Origin: Methylomonas rapida
GTDB lineage: Bacteria > Pseudomonadota > Gammaproteobacteria > Methylococcales > Methylomonadaceae
NCBI RefSeq assembly: GCF_024360925.2
Contig: NZ_CP113517.1
Coordinates: forward strand, 930,001-994,000
Direction: 5' to 3'
DNA length: 64,000 nt
Part shown: positions 44,754-53,491 of the stretch, in pieces
How the letters are laid out: each line of letters begins with the position of its first letter
Numbering within the stretch: position 1 is the first letter of the stretch
The notes under the pieces: generated by a model
What the model was told of the DNA's origin: nothing
Databases searched by the model: none
What the model saw: only the letters and a program-made list of their open reading frames with translations
Position numbers and translations under genes: made by a program

Positions 44754-47201
44754 ATGCATTCCGAGAGTCAAACATACAAGCATTTCGAAATTCAGCATCA
44801 GCTGAAGAATCGTATCCGCATCATTACGCCAGTGTTAAAAAACGATCCCGAGCGGGGGTACATTTTTGAAATTTTGCTGAAAAAAAGGCCGGAAATTGCT
44901 TCGGTCAGATCGGTGTTCGACATCGGTTCGGTCGTCATCGAATTCGATTCCAGCCGCTTCCCGGTAAAAAATCTGTTGATCATGCTCGATGCGGTGTTGG
45001 GTAACATCGCCCAGAAGCAGCCTACGGTTAAAAAAGACAAGAAAAAGCAATTCGACGGGCCGGTTCAGGACATAGACCTGGCTGTGGAAGGCATGAGTTG
45101 CGCGTCCTGCGCCTTGTTGATCGAAATGGTGTTGAACCGCGATGAACGCGTCAAAAACGCCAGCGTCAACTTCGCCACCCAGACCGTCAATGTGCAGGGG
45201 CAGTTGAGCAAGGCCGACGTGGTACACCAAATCGAAAAGCTCGGCTACAGCGCCTTGATGGTCGATACCTTGGCGCAGAGAAAGAAGCTCATCGAAAAGG
45301 AGCAGACTCGAATTGACGCGGCCCGGCGTCGATTTGTATGGGCAGGGCTTTTGACCATACCCGTGGTAGGCGTGGCGATGTCGATGGCGACCTCTCGTTG
45401 GACGCACTGGCTGCAGTTTGCCTTGACGACACAAGTCGTTTTTGGTACCGGCGCCCAATTTTTTACCAAGGCTTACCGTTTGGCCAAGCAGCGCGCGGCC
45501 AACATGGATACCCTGATCGCCTTGGGGGTGGGCTCGGCTTATGGCTATAGCGTGCCTGCCTTGTTTCGCCGGCGCGGACACGTTTATTTCGAAGCCGCCG
45601 CGGCCATCATCACATTCGTATTGCTGGGGCGTTTCCTGGAAGAGCGCGCCAAAGGCAAGGCCGGCGAGGCCATCCGCAAGTTGGTGGACTTGCAACCGCA
45701 AACCGCGACCTTGTTGAGAAACGGCCAGGAAATCGTGGTCGATGTGGATGACGTGCAGGTCGGCGACGTGATGTTGGTGCGTCCCGGCGAACGCATCCCC
45801 ACCGATGGCCGGGTCATCTTCGGTTTGTCCACAGTCGACGAAGCCATGGTCACCGGAGAAAGCATGCCGGTGGTCAAGACGGTAGGGCATGCCGTGATCG
45901 GCGGTTGTGTCAACGGAAACGGCGTGCTGCATATCGAAACGACTGCCGTGGGCATGGATACCGTGCTGGCAGGCATCGTGCACATGGTCGATCAGGCGCA
46001 GGCCGCCAAATTACCGATACAAAAACAAGTCGATAAAATTTCCGCCGTCTTCGTACCCTCGGTGATGGCAATTTCCAGTTTAACCTTGTTCGGCTGGTTG
46101 TTGGCCGGGGCTCCGTTTGCTTTCGCTTTCGGCAATGCGATAACCGTGCTGTTGATTGCCTGCCCGTGCGCACTGGGTTTGGCGACACCCGCGGCGATCA
46201 TGGTCGGCACCGGGCAGGCGGCCAAGAAAGGGGTTTATATTCGCAACGGCGAAAGTCTGGAAGTCGCCAGCAAGCTCAACGCCATCGTGTTCGATAAAAC
46301 CGGTACGATCACGGAAGGCAAACCCAAGGTCAGCGAAGTGTTCAACATGTCCGGCCTGGACAATCACACGCTGGTGATGTTGGCGGCGACGGCCGAGCGT
46401 AATTCCGAACATTTTCTTGGCAAAGCCATCGTCGAGTTTGCTCGCGATCAGGCCATCGAGTTGCAGGAATGTAGCTATTTCTACAGCGAAACCGGGCGCG
46501 GCATTCGCGCAGACATCAATGGCTACAAGTTATTGCTGGGCAATCGCGATTGGCTGGACAGCCAGAATATCGACTTTGCTCCGCTGGACGTGCAAGCCGA
46601 TGAATTTGCCGGGCAAGGCAAGACGCCGGTTTACATGGCTATCAATGGCGAGCCCGCAGCCATATTTGCGATTGCGGATAACCCGCGCCTGGAAGCGGGG
46701 GCTGCGATTGCCAGGTTGCACGAGCTGGGCATCAAGACCTTGATGGTGACCGGCGATACCGAGAAAACCGCGTATTACATCGCCGACAAAGTCGGCATCG
46801 CGGATGTGGTGGCCAACGCCAAGCCGGATCAGAAACTGCAGATCATTCAACAGCTGCAAAGCGAGGGTTTTCAGGTTGGCATGATAGGTGACGGCATCAA
46901 TGACGCGCCGGCATTGGCGGCGGCGAATGTCGGTTTTGCCATCGGTAGCGGTACCGATGTCGCCATCGAATCGGCGGATTTGACCCTGGTGCAAGGCGAC
47001 ATCGGCAAAGTCACCGAAACCATAGAGCTCAGTGCGTTCACGATACGCGTCATCAAACAAAACCTGTTCTGGGCCTTTGGATACAATACCATCGCGATAC
47101 CGGTCGCTGCGCTCGGTAAACTCAATCCCATGATCGCGTCGGCGGCGATGGCGTTGAGTTCGGTGTCGGTGATCGTCAATTCATTGAGGTTGAACAAGTA
47201 A
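44754..47201 (+). CDS. P1B-type copper-translocating ATPase with two N-terminal HMA-type domains
   Basis: An 815-residue inner-membrane pump. Residues about 8-85 form a Cys-less HMA_2-like domain. Residues about 107-170 form a true HMA with GMSCASC (Cys116, Cys119). The membrane core contains the Cu(I) site CPC (Cys470-Pro-Cys472), and the last two helices carry YNTIAIP and [13 protein letters not shown], which are typical of CopA. Catalytic residues are TGES (367-370) and DKTGT (Asp514). The usual SEHP motif of the nucleotide domain reads SEHF (551-554). CAGAGGA precedes the ATG. Export of Cu(I) to the periplasm or into intracytoplasmic membranes is inferred. Confidence 0.92.
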   Translation: MHSESQTYKHFEIQHQLKNRIRIITPVLKNDPERGYIFEILLKKRPEIASVRSVFDIGSVVIEFDSSRFPVKNLLIMLDAVLGNIAQKQPTVKKDKKKQFDGPVQDIDLAVEGMSCASCALLIEMVLNRDERVKNASVNFATQTVNVQGQLSKADVVHQIEKLGYSALMVDTLAQRKKLIEKEQTRIDAARRRFVWAGLLTIPVVGVAMSMATSRWTHWLQFALTTQVVFGTGAQFFTKAYRLAKQRAANMDTLIALGVGSAYGYSVPALFRRRGHVYFEAAAAIITFVLLGRFLEERAKGKAGEAIRKLVDLQPQTATLLRNGQEIVVDVDDVQVGDVMLVRPGERIPTDGRVIFGLSTVDEAMVTGESMPVVKTVGHAVIGGCVNGNGVLHIETTAVGMDTVLAGIVHMVDQAQAAKLPIQKQVDKISAVFVPSVMAISSLTLFGWLLAGAPFAFAFGNAITVLLIACPCALGLATPAAIMVGTGQAAKKGVYIRNGESLEVASKLNAIVFDKTGTITEGKPKVSEVFNMSGLDNHTLVMLAATAERNSEHFLGKAIVEFARDQAIELQECSYFYSETGRGIRADINGYKLLLGNRDWLDSQNIDFAPLDVQADEFAGQGKTPVYMAINGEPAAIFAIADNPRLEAGAAIARLHELGIKTLMVTGDTEKTAYYIADKVGIADVVANAKPDQKLQIIQQLQSEGFQVGMIGDGINDAPALAAANVGFAIGSGTDVAIESADLTLVQGDIGKVTETIELSAFTIRVIKQNLFWAFGYNTIAIPVAALGKLNPMIASAAMALSSVSVIVNSLRLNK

Positions 47202-48086
47202 ATGGAAAATACGATGGAGGGCATGGATCATTCCGCGCATGCGATGAATCATGGCATGAATCACATGGACCACGCGATGCACGGCATGGCGGAGATTGCG
47301 GGCGCGACCGGTTTTGACTACTCATTGGCCGTGGTGGCCGGTTTCCTGGGCAGCGGCCATTGCTTGGGCATGTGCGGGGCCCTGGTGTCCGGCTATTTCA
47401 TGAAGGCCGGCAAAAACAAAAGCTACCTGCCGTATTTTGCCTATCAATTCAGTCGCATCAGCGTTTACACCATGGTCGGTGTCTTTGCGGCCTCCTTGGG
47501 CGTGGTGCTGGTGTCCAGCGGCCTATTCGGCAAGTTGCAAAGTATTTTGCAAATGCTGATCGGTTGCGTGGTGATCGTGCTGGCCTTGGGCATTTTGGGC
47601 TGGATACCTTGGCAGGGCTCGATTCGCTTGATTCCGATGCAAACCCTGCGCAAGGGCTATGCCACCGCCAGCCAGAAAGGCCCGGTGCTGGGCGCGATGA
47701 TCGCCGGATTTTTGAACGGCTTGATGCCGTGCCCGCTGACCTTTGCGATGGCGGTCAAGGCCACTACCGCGACCAGCCTTTTGGAGGGGGGGGCGTTGAT
47801 GTTGGCCTTTGGTGTTGGCACTTTGCCGATGATGCTGTTCATCAGCGTAGCCTTTGGCAAAATGAGCGCCAAATTGCGCGGTTTCATGTACAAGTCGGCC
47901 GCCCTCATCATGGTGTTCATGGGCCTCAACACCATTCATAAGGGTTTGAGTTTTTATCTGGACGAAGACTTTCGCCATAGCACCTTTTTGATGATGGTCA
48001 AGAATTCGCTCGACCAGTTCGATCACTTCATCGATCAGATCATGGATTACATAGCCAGCATGATCACCGTGATTCAGTCCATGTAG
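47202..48086 (+). CDS. DsbD_2/SafE-like membrane protein with Met/His-rich N-terminus (probable copper handling)
   Basis: A 294-residue protein starting immediately after the ATPase stop. Residues 1-32 contain a dense series of Met and His (GMDHSAHAMNHGMNH, DHAMHGM), a pattern typical of Cu(I)/Cu(II)-binding tails. Six hydrophobic segments follow, with GSGHCLGMCGALVSGYF and NGLMPCPLTFAMAVKAT. The paired Cys in the first and fourth helices are the hallmark of the family often found next to cbb3 oxidase assembly genes. The C-terminus is amphipathic and His-containing. It probably passes copper or electrons together with the ATPase. Confidence 0.82.
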   Translation: MENTMEGMDHSAHAMNHGMNHMDHAMHGMAEIAGATGFDYSLAVVAGFLGSGHCLGMCGALVSGYFMKAGKNKSYLPYFAYQFSRISVYTMVGVFAASLGVVLVSSGLFGKLQSILQMLIGCVVIVLALGILGWIPWQGSIRLIPMQTLRKGYATASQKGPVLGAMIAGFLNGLMPCPLTFAMAVKATTATSLLEGGALMLAFGVGTLPMMLFISVAFGKMSAKLRGFMYKSAALIMVFMGLNTIHKGLSFYLDEDFRHSTFLMMVKNSLDQFDHFIDQIMDYIASMITVIQSM

Positions 48087-48109
48087 TTTTCTCTAAGCCA
48101 GGATGGGCA

Positions 48110-48958
48110 ATGGCCAATATTTTAGTCATCGGTTGTGGCGACATTGGGTTCAGGGTAGCCTTGGCGTTACACCGACAAGGCCATCGTGTCACGGGCTTGA
48201 AAAGAGCGCCGCCATCGACTCCTGCCCCATTTTCTCTGATCGCCGCCGATATTCGCCAAGCCGCCACGCTGTCTAGTTTAGCGACTGACTTCGATCTGGT
48301 GCTGTTCATCGTTTCGGCGGGCAGTCGTCAGGCCGACGAATACCAGGCGCTTTATCAGGTAGGGTTGAATAATGTGCTGGCCCATTTCGCCAGTGCCGGT
48401 CGTTCGCCTCGCTGGTTCATGGTGTCTTCAACCAGTGTCTATGGGCAATTTCGTGGGGAATGGGTCGATGAAACAAGTCCCACTGAACCCAAAACAGCCA
48501 CCGCGCAAGCGCTGGTGGCCGCCGAGCAGCGCTTATGGCAGGACGATCCCAAGCATTGCGTCGTGCGATTTTCCGGAATCTATGGGCAGGGCCGCGATTG
48601 GTTGTTGCGGCGCGTGGCGAGCGGCGAAAGTATTCAGCGGCAACCGCCCAGTTATACCAATCGCATTCACCAGGATGATTGCGTGGCGGTTTTGCTGTTT
48701 TTGATTGAAAAGCAATTGGCGGGCGAGCGGTTGCAGCCTTGCTATCTAGCCAGTGACGATGATCCCGCGCCCCTGTGGGACGTGATGAATTGGATCGCCG
48801 AGCAATACGATTATCCACGTCCAACCGCCTTGTCAGTACCCGTCGATGCCAATCAGAACAAGCGCTGCCGCAATGACCGCCTGCACACGCTAGGGTATCG
48901 GTTTTTGTTTCCGAGCTACCGTGACGGGTATGGAAATCCCGCGAAAGAAAGCGCTTGA
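48110..48958 (+). CDS. NAD(P)-dependent epimerase-like protein (YeeZ type)
   Basis: A 282-residue atypical/extended short-chain dehydrogenase. The N-terminal nucleotide loop is ILVIGCGDIGFRVA (GxGxxG), with SSTSVYG and YGQGRDWLLRR further on. The substrate domain has TNRIHQDDCVAVL. YeeZ-like proteins have no proven substrate. It follows the membrane protein by 23 bases and may be read through from the copper cassette, but shows no functional link. Immediately downstream is the DnaA-box region. Confidence 0.82.
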   Translation: MANILVIGCGDIGFRVALALHRQGHRVTGLKRAPPSTPAPFSLIAADIRQAATLSSLATDFDLVLFIVSAGSRQADEYQALYQVGLNNVLAHFASAGRSPRWFMVSSTSVYGQFRGEWVDETSPTEPKTATAQALVAAEQRLWQDDPKHCVVRFSGIYGQGRDWLLRRVASGESIQRQPPSYTNRIHQDDCVAVLLFLIEKQLAGERLQPCYLASDDDPAPLWDVMNWIAEQYDYPRPTALSVPVDANQNKRCRNDRLHTLGYRFLFPSYRDGYGNPAKESA

Positions 48959-49034
48959 ACAAAAAATAGACAAATCGACTCAAACTATTGATTCGACTGC
49001 TTTAATCGATTGATTTCGCAAATTATCTACAAAC

Positions 49035-49406
49035 TTATCCACATCGGCTGGGGATAAACCTGGAAATGTCGGCTTCACTTTTGGATAACTGCCTTGCTCA
49101 GTGGCTGGCTCGTGTCTGTGTTACAGGTTGATTAAAAAATAGCCAAATTAATTCAACTTATTGTTTTAAATGGATTTAAATACCTGATTATCAGTTTTTC
49201 TACAGGCTTATCCACAGATTGTGGGGATAAATGTGTATTTTAAAAGCGCTTGGGTGTAAATTTATTTCAGGGTTCTGGCACGGGAATCGACCTGGTTCGG
49301 CAGGTTTGGAACAATCATTGTCATTGCTTTAATCGCTTGATTATCAATAAAAAATAGATAAGATGCTCAGCTTATCGACAGAGTTGTCCACAGAAAATGT
49401 GGATAA
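49035..49406. other. Cluster of DnaA boxes in AT-rich non-coding DNA, candidate oriC
   Basis: The gap 48959-49478 has no gene but holds three perfect TTATCCACA boxes (49035-49043 +, 49208-49216 +, 49398-49406 -). Five more have one mismatch: TGGGGATAA at 49049 and 49222, TTTGGATAA at 49080, TTATCGACA at 49372 and TTGTCCACA at 49384. They form about three modules, each with AT-rich words such as GATTATCA and GCTTTAATCG before the boxes. This is the composition expected of a replication origin or a DnaA-titrating site. No dnaA, dnaN or mnmG gene is in the window. Confidence 0.6.
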
Positions 49407-49478
49407 GTGGTAACTGTGATATGTCGTGTTGAAAACTGTGGTTGACTGGAGTCGGCCCGAGCTGGTGTAAAAACAAAG

Positions 49479-51314
49479 ATGGCAACGAAATCCAAGCAGA
49501 CTCATTTTCGCCGTGCCGACACGGCGCCGCCATTGCCGACCGATACGGTTGGCTTCATTTTGTACTGCCTGAAAAGGTTTCGGCGACTGATCTTTTTGAT
49601 GCTGTTGCTGGAAACCGGGCAGGCGGCGGGCGGCATTTTGGTGCCTTATGCGATCAAGGCCCTGATGGATAACGTTTACAGTCAGGTCGGCGCGGAATTT
49701 TCCTGGGAAGCGTTCAAGCAGCCGCTGCTGTTGCTGGTCGGGCTCAATGTAGCCGAGATTCTGTTCAGCCGCTCGAGCGGCGCGGTGCTGATCATCATTG
49801 GGCCGCGCATCCGGCAGCGTACCAGTCGTTTGCTGTATGCCTATCTACAGCAACATGCACCGCGTTATTTCGCCAATCATTTCGCCGGCAGCCTGGCGCA
49901 CCGGATCAGCGAAACCGCGCAAAGCGTCAATCATACGGCCTGGTCGGTATTGTTCGATTTCTGGCCCATCAGCGTGACGTTCACGGTTTCCGTGATTCTG
50001 CTGTTGAATGTGCATACCGGCTTGGGTGGATTCGTCGCCGGTTGGGTGTTTTTATACGTTGCTACTTCGTATTGGCTGGCGACACGTTGTCAGCCTTATG
50101 CGCAAAACTATGCGGCTACCCGAAGTTTGGTCAACGGTAAGATCGTCGATGCAGTGACCAATATGTTGAATGCCAAATTATTCGCCCGCCTGGCGCATGA
50201 GCGGGAGTATCTGGATGGTTTTCTGGAAACCGAGGTGAGGGAAGGCCAGCGTACCTTCTGGTATATGGAACGGGTGCGGTGGTTTCAGTTTACCGCGGCG
50301 GCACTGTTGAAAATTGGCACCATCGCTTATGCGCTGATGCTTTGGCGGCAGGCTGAGATCGGCGTCGGCGATTTTGCGATGAGTACCGGTCTTGCCTTGT
50401 TGATCATCGGCGATGCCCGTAACTTGACGCGGCGTTTTCTGGAGTTTTTCGAATATGTCGGCAATGTCGCCAATGGCATCGACACCATCGTCAAGCCGCA
50501 CGAAATCGTGGACGTCAGCCATGCCAAACCCTTGCAAGTCACGCAAGGGCGTATCGAGTTTCGCGACGTCTGTTTTGCCTATGAACCGGGGCGGCCGGTG
50601 TTCGAAAACCTCAACGTGGTCATCGAGCCTGGTCAACGCGTGGGCTTGGTCGGTTTTTCGGGGTCGGGCAAATCGACTTTCGTCAGCTTGATATTGCGCA
50701 ATTTCGAGCCGCAATCCGGTTGCATTCTGATTGATGGCCAGGACGTTTGTCAGATGACTCAGGATTCCCTGCATCAACAAGTCAGTCTGATTCCGCAAGA
50801 TCCCAGCCTGTTTCACCGCAGCTTGCAAGAGAACATCGCTTATGGACGCCCTTGGGCCAATGACGAACAGATTCGTGAGGCCGCGCGACTGGCGCATGCC
50901 GACGCTTTCATCGACGCGATGCCGGATGGCTATGACTCGCTGGTCGGCGAGCGCGGCGTCAAGTTGTCGGGAGGTCAACGCCAGCGTATTGCCATCGCTC
51001 GCGTGATGCTGAAGGATGCACCGATATTGATCCTGGATGAAGCGACTTCCAGCCTGGATTCCGTCACCGAAAAAACCATACAGGAAAATCTCGATAGAGT
51101 GATGGGGCGGAAAACGGTGATTGCAATTGCGCACCGCTTGTCGACCATTGCGCATCTGGACAGAATCCTGGTGTTCGATCAGGGGCGTATCGTCGAGGAC
51201 GGCAGTCATGAAGCCTTGCTGGCGCAAAAAGGTTTTTATCACCGCTTATGGGCCATGCAGGCCGGCGGTTTCTTGCCCGAGGAGCAGGAATGGCGTCCGT
51301 CCGATGAGGAGTGA
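49479..51314 (+). CDS. ABC transporter, fused permease/ATPase (MsbA-like exporter)
   Basis: A 611-residue half-transporter. The N-terminal membrane domain (about 1-340) has six helices beginning near FLMLLLETGQAAGGILVPYA. The ATPase domain (about 365-600) has Walker A VGFSGSGKSTF, signature KLSGGQRQRIAIARVM, Walker B ILILDEATSSLD and H-loop AHRLST. It would work as a homodimer exporting a lipid, peptide or drug. The start region has no strong ribosome site. Substrate unknown; MsbA itself cannot be asserted because family members are numerous. Confidence 0.87.
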   Translation: MATKSKQTHFRRADTAPPLPTDTVGFILYCLKRFRRLIFLMLLLETGQAAGGILVPYAIKALMDNVYSQVGAEFSWEAFKQPLLLLVGLNVAEILFSRSSGAVLIIIGPRIRQRTSRLLYAYLQQHAPRYFANHFAGSLAHRISETAQSVNHTAWSVLFDFWPISVTFTVSVILLLNVHTGLGGFVAGWVFLYVATSYWLATRCQPYAQNYAATRSLVNGKIVDAVTNMLNAKLFARLAHEREYLDGFLETEVREGQRTFWYMERVRWFQFTAAALLKIGTIAYALMLWRQAEIGVGDFAMSTGLALLIIGDARNLTRRFLEFFEYVGNVANGIDTIVKPHEIVDVSHAKPLQVTQGRIEFRDVCFAYEPGRPVFENLNVVIEPGQRVGLVGFSGSGKSTFVSLILRNFEPQSGCILIDGQDVCQMTQDSLHQQVSLIPQDPSLFHRSLQENIAYGRPWANDEQIREAARLAHADAFIDAMPDGYDSLVGERGVKLSGGQRQRIAIARVMLKDAPILILDEATSSLDSVTEKTIQENLDRVMGRKTVIAIAHRLSTIAHLDRILVFDQGRIVEDGSHEALLAQKGFYHRLWAMQAGGFLPEEQEWRPSDEE

Positions 51315-51376
51315 CGTTTTTGCTACTTGCCGGGGCATGCGCGTATCATCGTCGATACGGTTGATTCACCCATCGC

Positions 51377-51551
51377 CCTAAAAGCATCGGTAGTCCACGA
51401 AAAGCACGAAATACACGAAATCGATCAATGAGTTGTCAACTATATGCATTCACCTGTTGGGTGTCATTGTTGATTGTGAACACTGTTTGAACTTTTCGTG
51501 ACCCCTTCGACTGCACTCAGGACTGGTTTTGTGTCTTTCGTGGACCAAACT
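51377..51551 (-). repeat. Dispersed palindrome-ended repeat, copy B (reversed, with nested insertion)
   Basis: Read on the minus strand it begins TTTGGTCCACGAAAGACAC and ends TTTCGTGGACTACC followed by TTTTAGG, matching copies A and C. The middle (CAGGTGAATGCATATAG...) aligns well with copy A. A block of about 25 bases at 51502-51526 containing CCTTCGACTGCACTCAGGAC is absent from the other copies and looks like a second short repeat inserted into this one. The element fills most of the 290-base gap 51315-51604. Confidence 0.72.
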
Positions 51552-51604
51552 CTTTTTCTAGGATCGCTAAATTTACAGGACTTCGCTGTCTTCTCATTCA
51601 TAAC

Positions 51605-52606
51605 ATGATCAAGGAATTCAATAATCTGCCCACGGGGCTGCTGGAGATCGCGGTCGAGGATTTGCACACGCTGATTCCGGGGCCTGCGTTATTTCATTTG
51701 CCCGGTAAAAGCGCCGATAGTCTGTTCGTGTCGGTGCTACTGCACGGCAATGAGCCGACGGGTTTTCTGGCCGTGCAAAGGTTATTGCAGAAATATCACG
51801 GACAAACATTGCCGCGGGGGATGACGTTGTTTTTTGGCAATACCCAGGCGGCGCGGGTCAGTTTGCGGCGACTTGATCAGCAACCGGATTTCAATCGCAT
51901 TTGGCCGGGTACTGCTTTGCCGGACTCGCCGGAGACCGCTTGGGCGAGGCGGATATATGAAATCATGCGGCGGCGAGGCGTGTTTGCCAGTATCGACGTG
52001 CATAACAATACCGGTCTGAATCCGCATTACGCCTGTTTGAATAAATTGGATGAGGATTTTTTGCATCTTGGCGCGCTGTTCGGGCGCTTGCTGGTGTATT
52101 TCACGCATCCCAAGGGCGTGCAATCGGGTGCCTTTGCCGAATTCTGTCCTGCCGTGACGCTGGAATGCGGTCGCCCCGATCAGCCGCACGGTGTCGAGCA
52201 TGCGTTCCAGTTCATCGATGATTGTCTGCATCTGCGGCAATTTCCGGCGCATCCTATCCCCAGGCATGACGTCGATATCTATCACACCGTCGCGCAGGTG
52301 ACCGTGGCGGACAGCGCCAGTTTCGCTTTCAATGATGCCGAGGCCGATTTATGCCTGAATCAGGATATGGAACGGATGAATTTCACCGAAATTCAGGCCG
52401 GCACGGCGTTTGGTGAAGTCAAGGGCGATCTGATGCCGGTGATCGCCAGGGATAATGACGGCAATCCCGTCACCGAGCGGTTTTTTCAATTGAGCGATGG
52501 GCAATTGCAAATCACCCGGCCGACCATGCCGTCCATGTTGACGCTGAACGAACGCGTCATTCGACAGGACTGTTTGTGTTACCTGATGGAGCGTATATCG
52601 CCTTGA
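51605..52606 (+). CDS. Succinylglutamate desuccinylase/aspartoacylase-family zinc hydrolase
   Basis: A 333-residue member of the M14-like amidohydrolases. Zinc motif LLHGNEPTGF (HxxE) lies near residue 43. DVHNNTGLNPHY carries the third zinc His, and TLECGRPDQ holds the catalytic Glu. Family members remove acyl groups from amino acids; this clade is not clearly AstE, as no other arginine succinyltransferase pathway genes are nearby. Substrate unknown. Confidence 0.83.
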   Translation: MIKEFNNLPTGLLEIAVEDLHTLIPGPALFHLPGKSADSLFVSVLLHGNEPTGFLAVQRLLQKYHGQTLPRGMTLFFGNTQAARVSLRRLDQQPDFNRIWPGTALPDSPETAWARRIYEIMRRRGVFASIDVHNNTGLNPHYACLNKLDEDFLHLGALFGRLLVYFTHPKGVQSGAFAEFCPAVTLECGRPDQPHGVEHAFQFIDDCLHLRQFPAHPIPRHDVDIYHTVAQVTVADSASFAFNDAEADLCLNQDMERMNFTEIQAGTAFGEVKGDLMPVIARDNDGNPVTERFFQLSDGQLQITRPTMPSMLTLNERVIRQDCLCYLMERISP

Positions 52607-52663
52607 GTCTTGGTGATTTTGATAGATGGCGGCGGTGAGCGGGTAAAAAAGATAAAAATCACT

Positions 52664-52691
52664 TTGCAAGAAGTCTGCCGGGTTTTACAAT
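52664..52691 (+). promoter_or_regulatory. Sigma-70-type promoter of the rpsF operon
   Basis: TTGCAA (52664-52669) and TACAAT (52686-52691) are separated by 16 bases, a good -35/-10 pair, about 85 bases before the rpsF start. Confidence 0.55.
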
Positions 52692-52711
52692 GACCGGCTT
52701 TTTGGGGTATT

Positions 52712-52748
52712 CCACTCCAAATCCTTGCCTCATCACGCGAACGAGTGG
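52712..52748 (+). promoter_or_regulatory. Candidate rpsF leader hairpin (S6:S18 feedback site)
   Basis: CCACTC (52712-52717) pairs with GAGTGG (52743-52748) in the 5' leader of rpsF. Ribosomal protein S6:S18 complexes bind a leader stem-loop in many bacteria to repress this operon. The position fits, but I could not verify the conserved loop bases. Confidence 0.35.
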
Positions 52749-52776
52749 GAGGCTTTTTAAACCGTAAGGAGAAATC

Positions 52777-53211
52777 ATGCGTCATTATGAAATCGTCTTC
52801 TTGGTACATCCTGATCAAAGCGCTCAGGTGCCTGCCATGATAGAACGTTACAGATCTACCATCGAAGAGGCTTCCGGCAAGATTCACCGACTGGAAGACT
52901 GGGGTCGTAGACATCTGGCATACCCGATCAAAAAAATTCACAAAGCGCATTACGTGCTGATGAATATCGAATGCGATCAAGCCACTCTTGAAGAATTGGA
53001 AGCGGGCTTCCGCTTCAACGATGCGATTCTGCGCAGCCAAACCTTGCTGCAAAAAGAAGCGATTACCGAACCTTCGAAGATTGCGACCAGCGGCAACGAC
53101 GGGCAAAAAGCCGGCAGCCGAGTGAAGGAAGAAGTCGAAGAAGAGCAGGAAGAGACAGAAGTCGAAGTTGCCGATGAAGCGGCAACCGAAACTGAAGCGG
53201 ATTCCGAATAA
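52777..53211 (+). CDS. rpsF: 30S ribosomal protein S6
   Basis: A 144-residue ribosomal protein. Residues 1-95 match S6 ([56 protein letters not shown]). The C-terminal about 45 residues are very acidic ([20 protein letters not shown]), longer than usual; E. coli S6 also ends in an acidic tail that receives added glutamates. AAGGAG lies at the expected distance. It leads the rpsF-rpsR-DUF2232-rplI operon. Confidence 0.97.
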   Translation: MRHYEIVFLVHPDQSAQVPAMIERYRSTIEEASGKIHRLEDWGRRHLAYPIKKIHKAHYVLMNIECDQATLEELEAGFRFNDAILRSQTLLQKEAITEPSKIATSGNDGQKAGSRVKEEVEEEQEETEVEVADEAATETEADSE

Positions 53212-53236
53212 ACGTTATTGAATCAAGAGAACTACT

Positions 53237-53467
53237 ATGGCACGTAACAACATTAGACGTAAAAAAGGCTGCCGCTTCAGCGGTGAAGACGCGCTCGTAA
53301 TCGATTACAAAGATCTGGATTTGCTCAGCGAATACATCACCGAAACCGGCAAGATCATTCCTAGCCGTATTACCGGTACCAGCGCGAAATATCAAAGACA
53401 GTTGACCTCGGCAATCAAGCAAGCCCGTTTCCTGGCTTTGCTGCCGTTCTGCGACGCGCATAAATAA
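53237..53467 (+). CDS. rpsR: 30S ribosomal protein S18
   Basis: A 76-residue small-subunit protein that binds S6 on the platform. The family pattern is [19 protein letters not shown] and [21 protein letters not shown], and the end is [10 protein letters not shown]. It follows rpsF by 25 bases. No priB lies between rpsF and rpsR, as in pseudomonads and unlike E. coli. Confidence 0.98.
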   Translation: MARNNIRRKKGCRFSGEDALVIDYKDLDLLSEYITETGKIIPSRITGTSAKYQRQLTSAIKQARFLALLPFCDAHK

Positions 53468-53491
53468 GCTGGATTAAACCGGAGAGCGGGC

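Noticed and set aside
44835..45983. 382-codon minus-strand frame over the copper ATPase
   Set aside because: His-rich shadow of the ATPase; no signal or domain.
49035..49406. DnaA-box region as a plasmid or integrative element origin
   Set aside because: It is surrounded by ordinary chromosomal genes, with no replication initiator, partition or mobility gene nearby.
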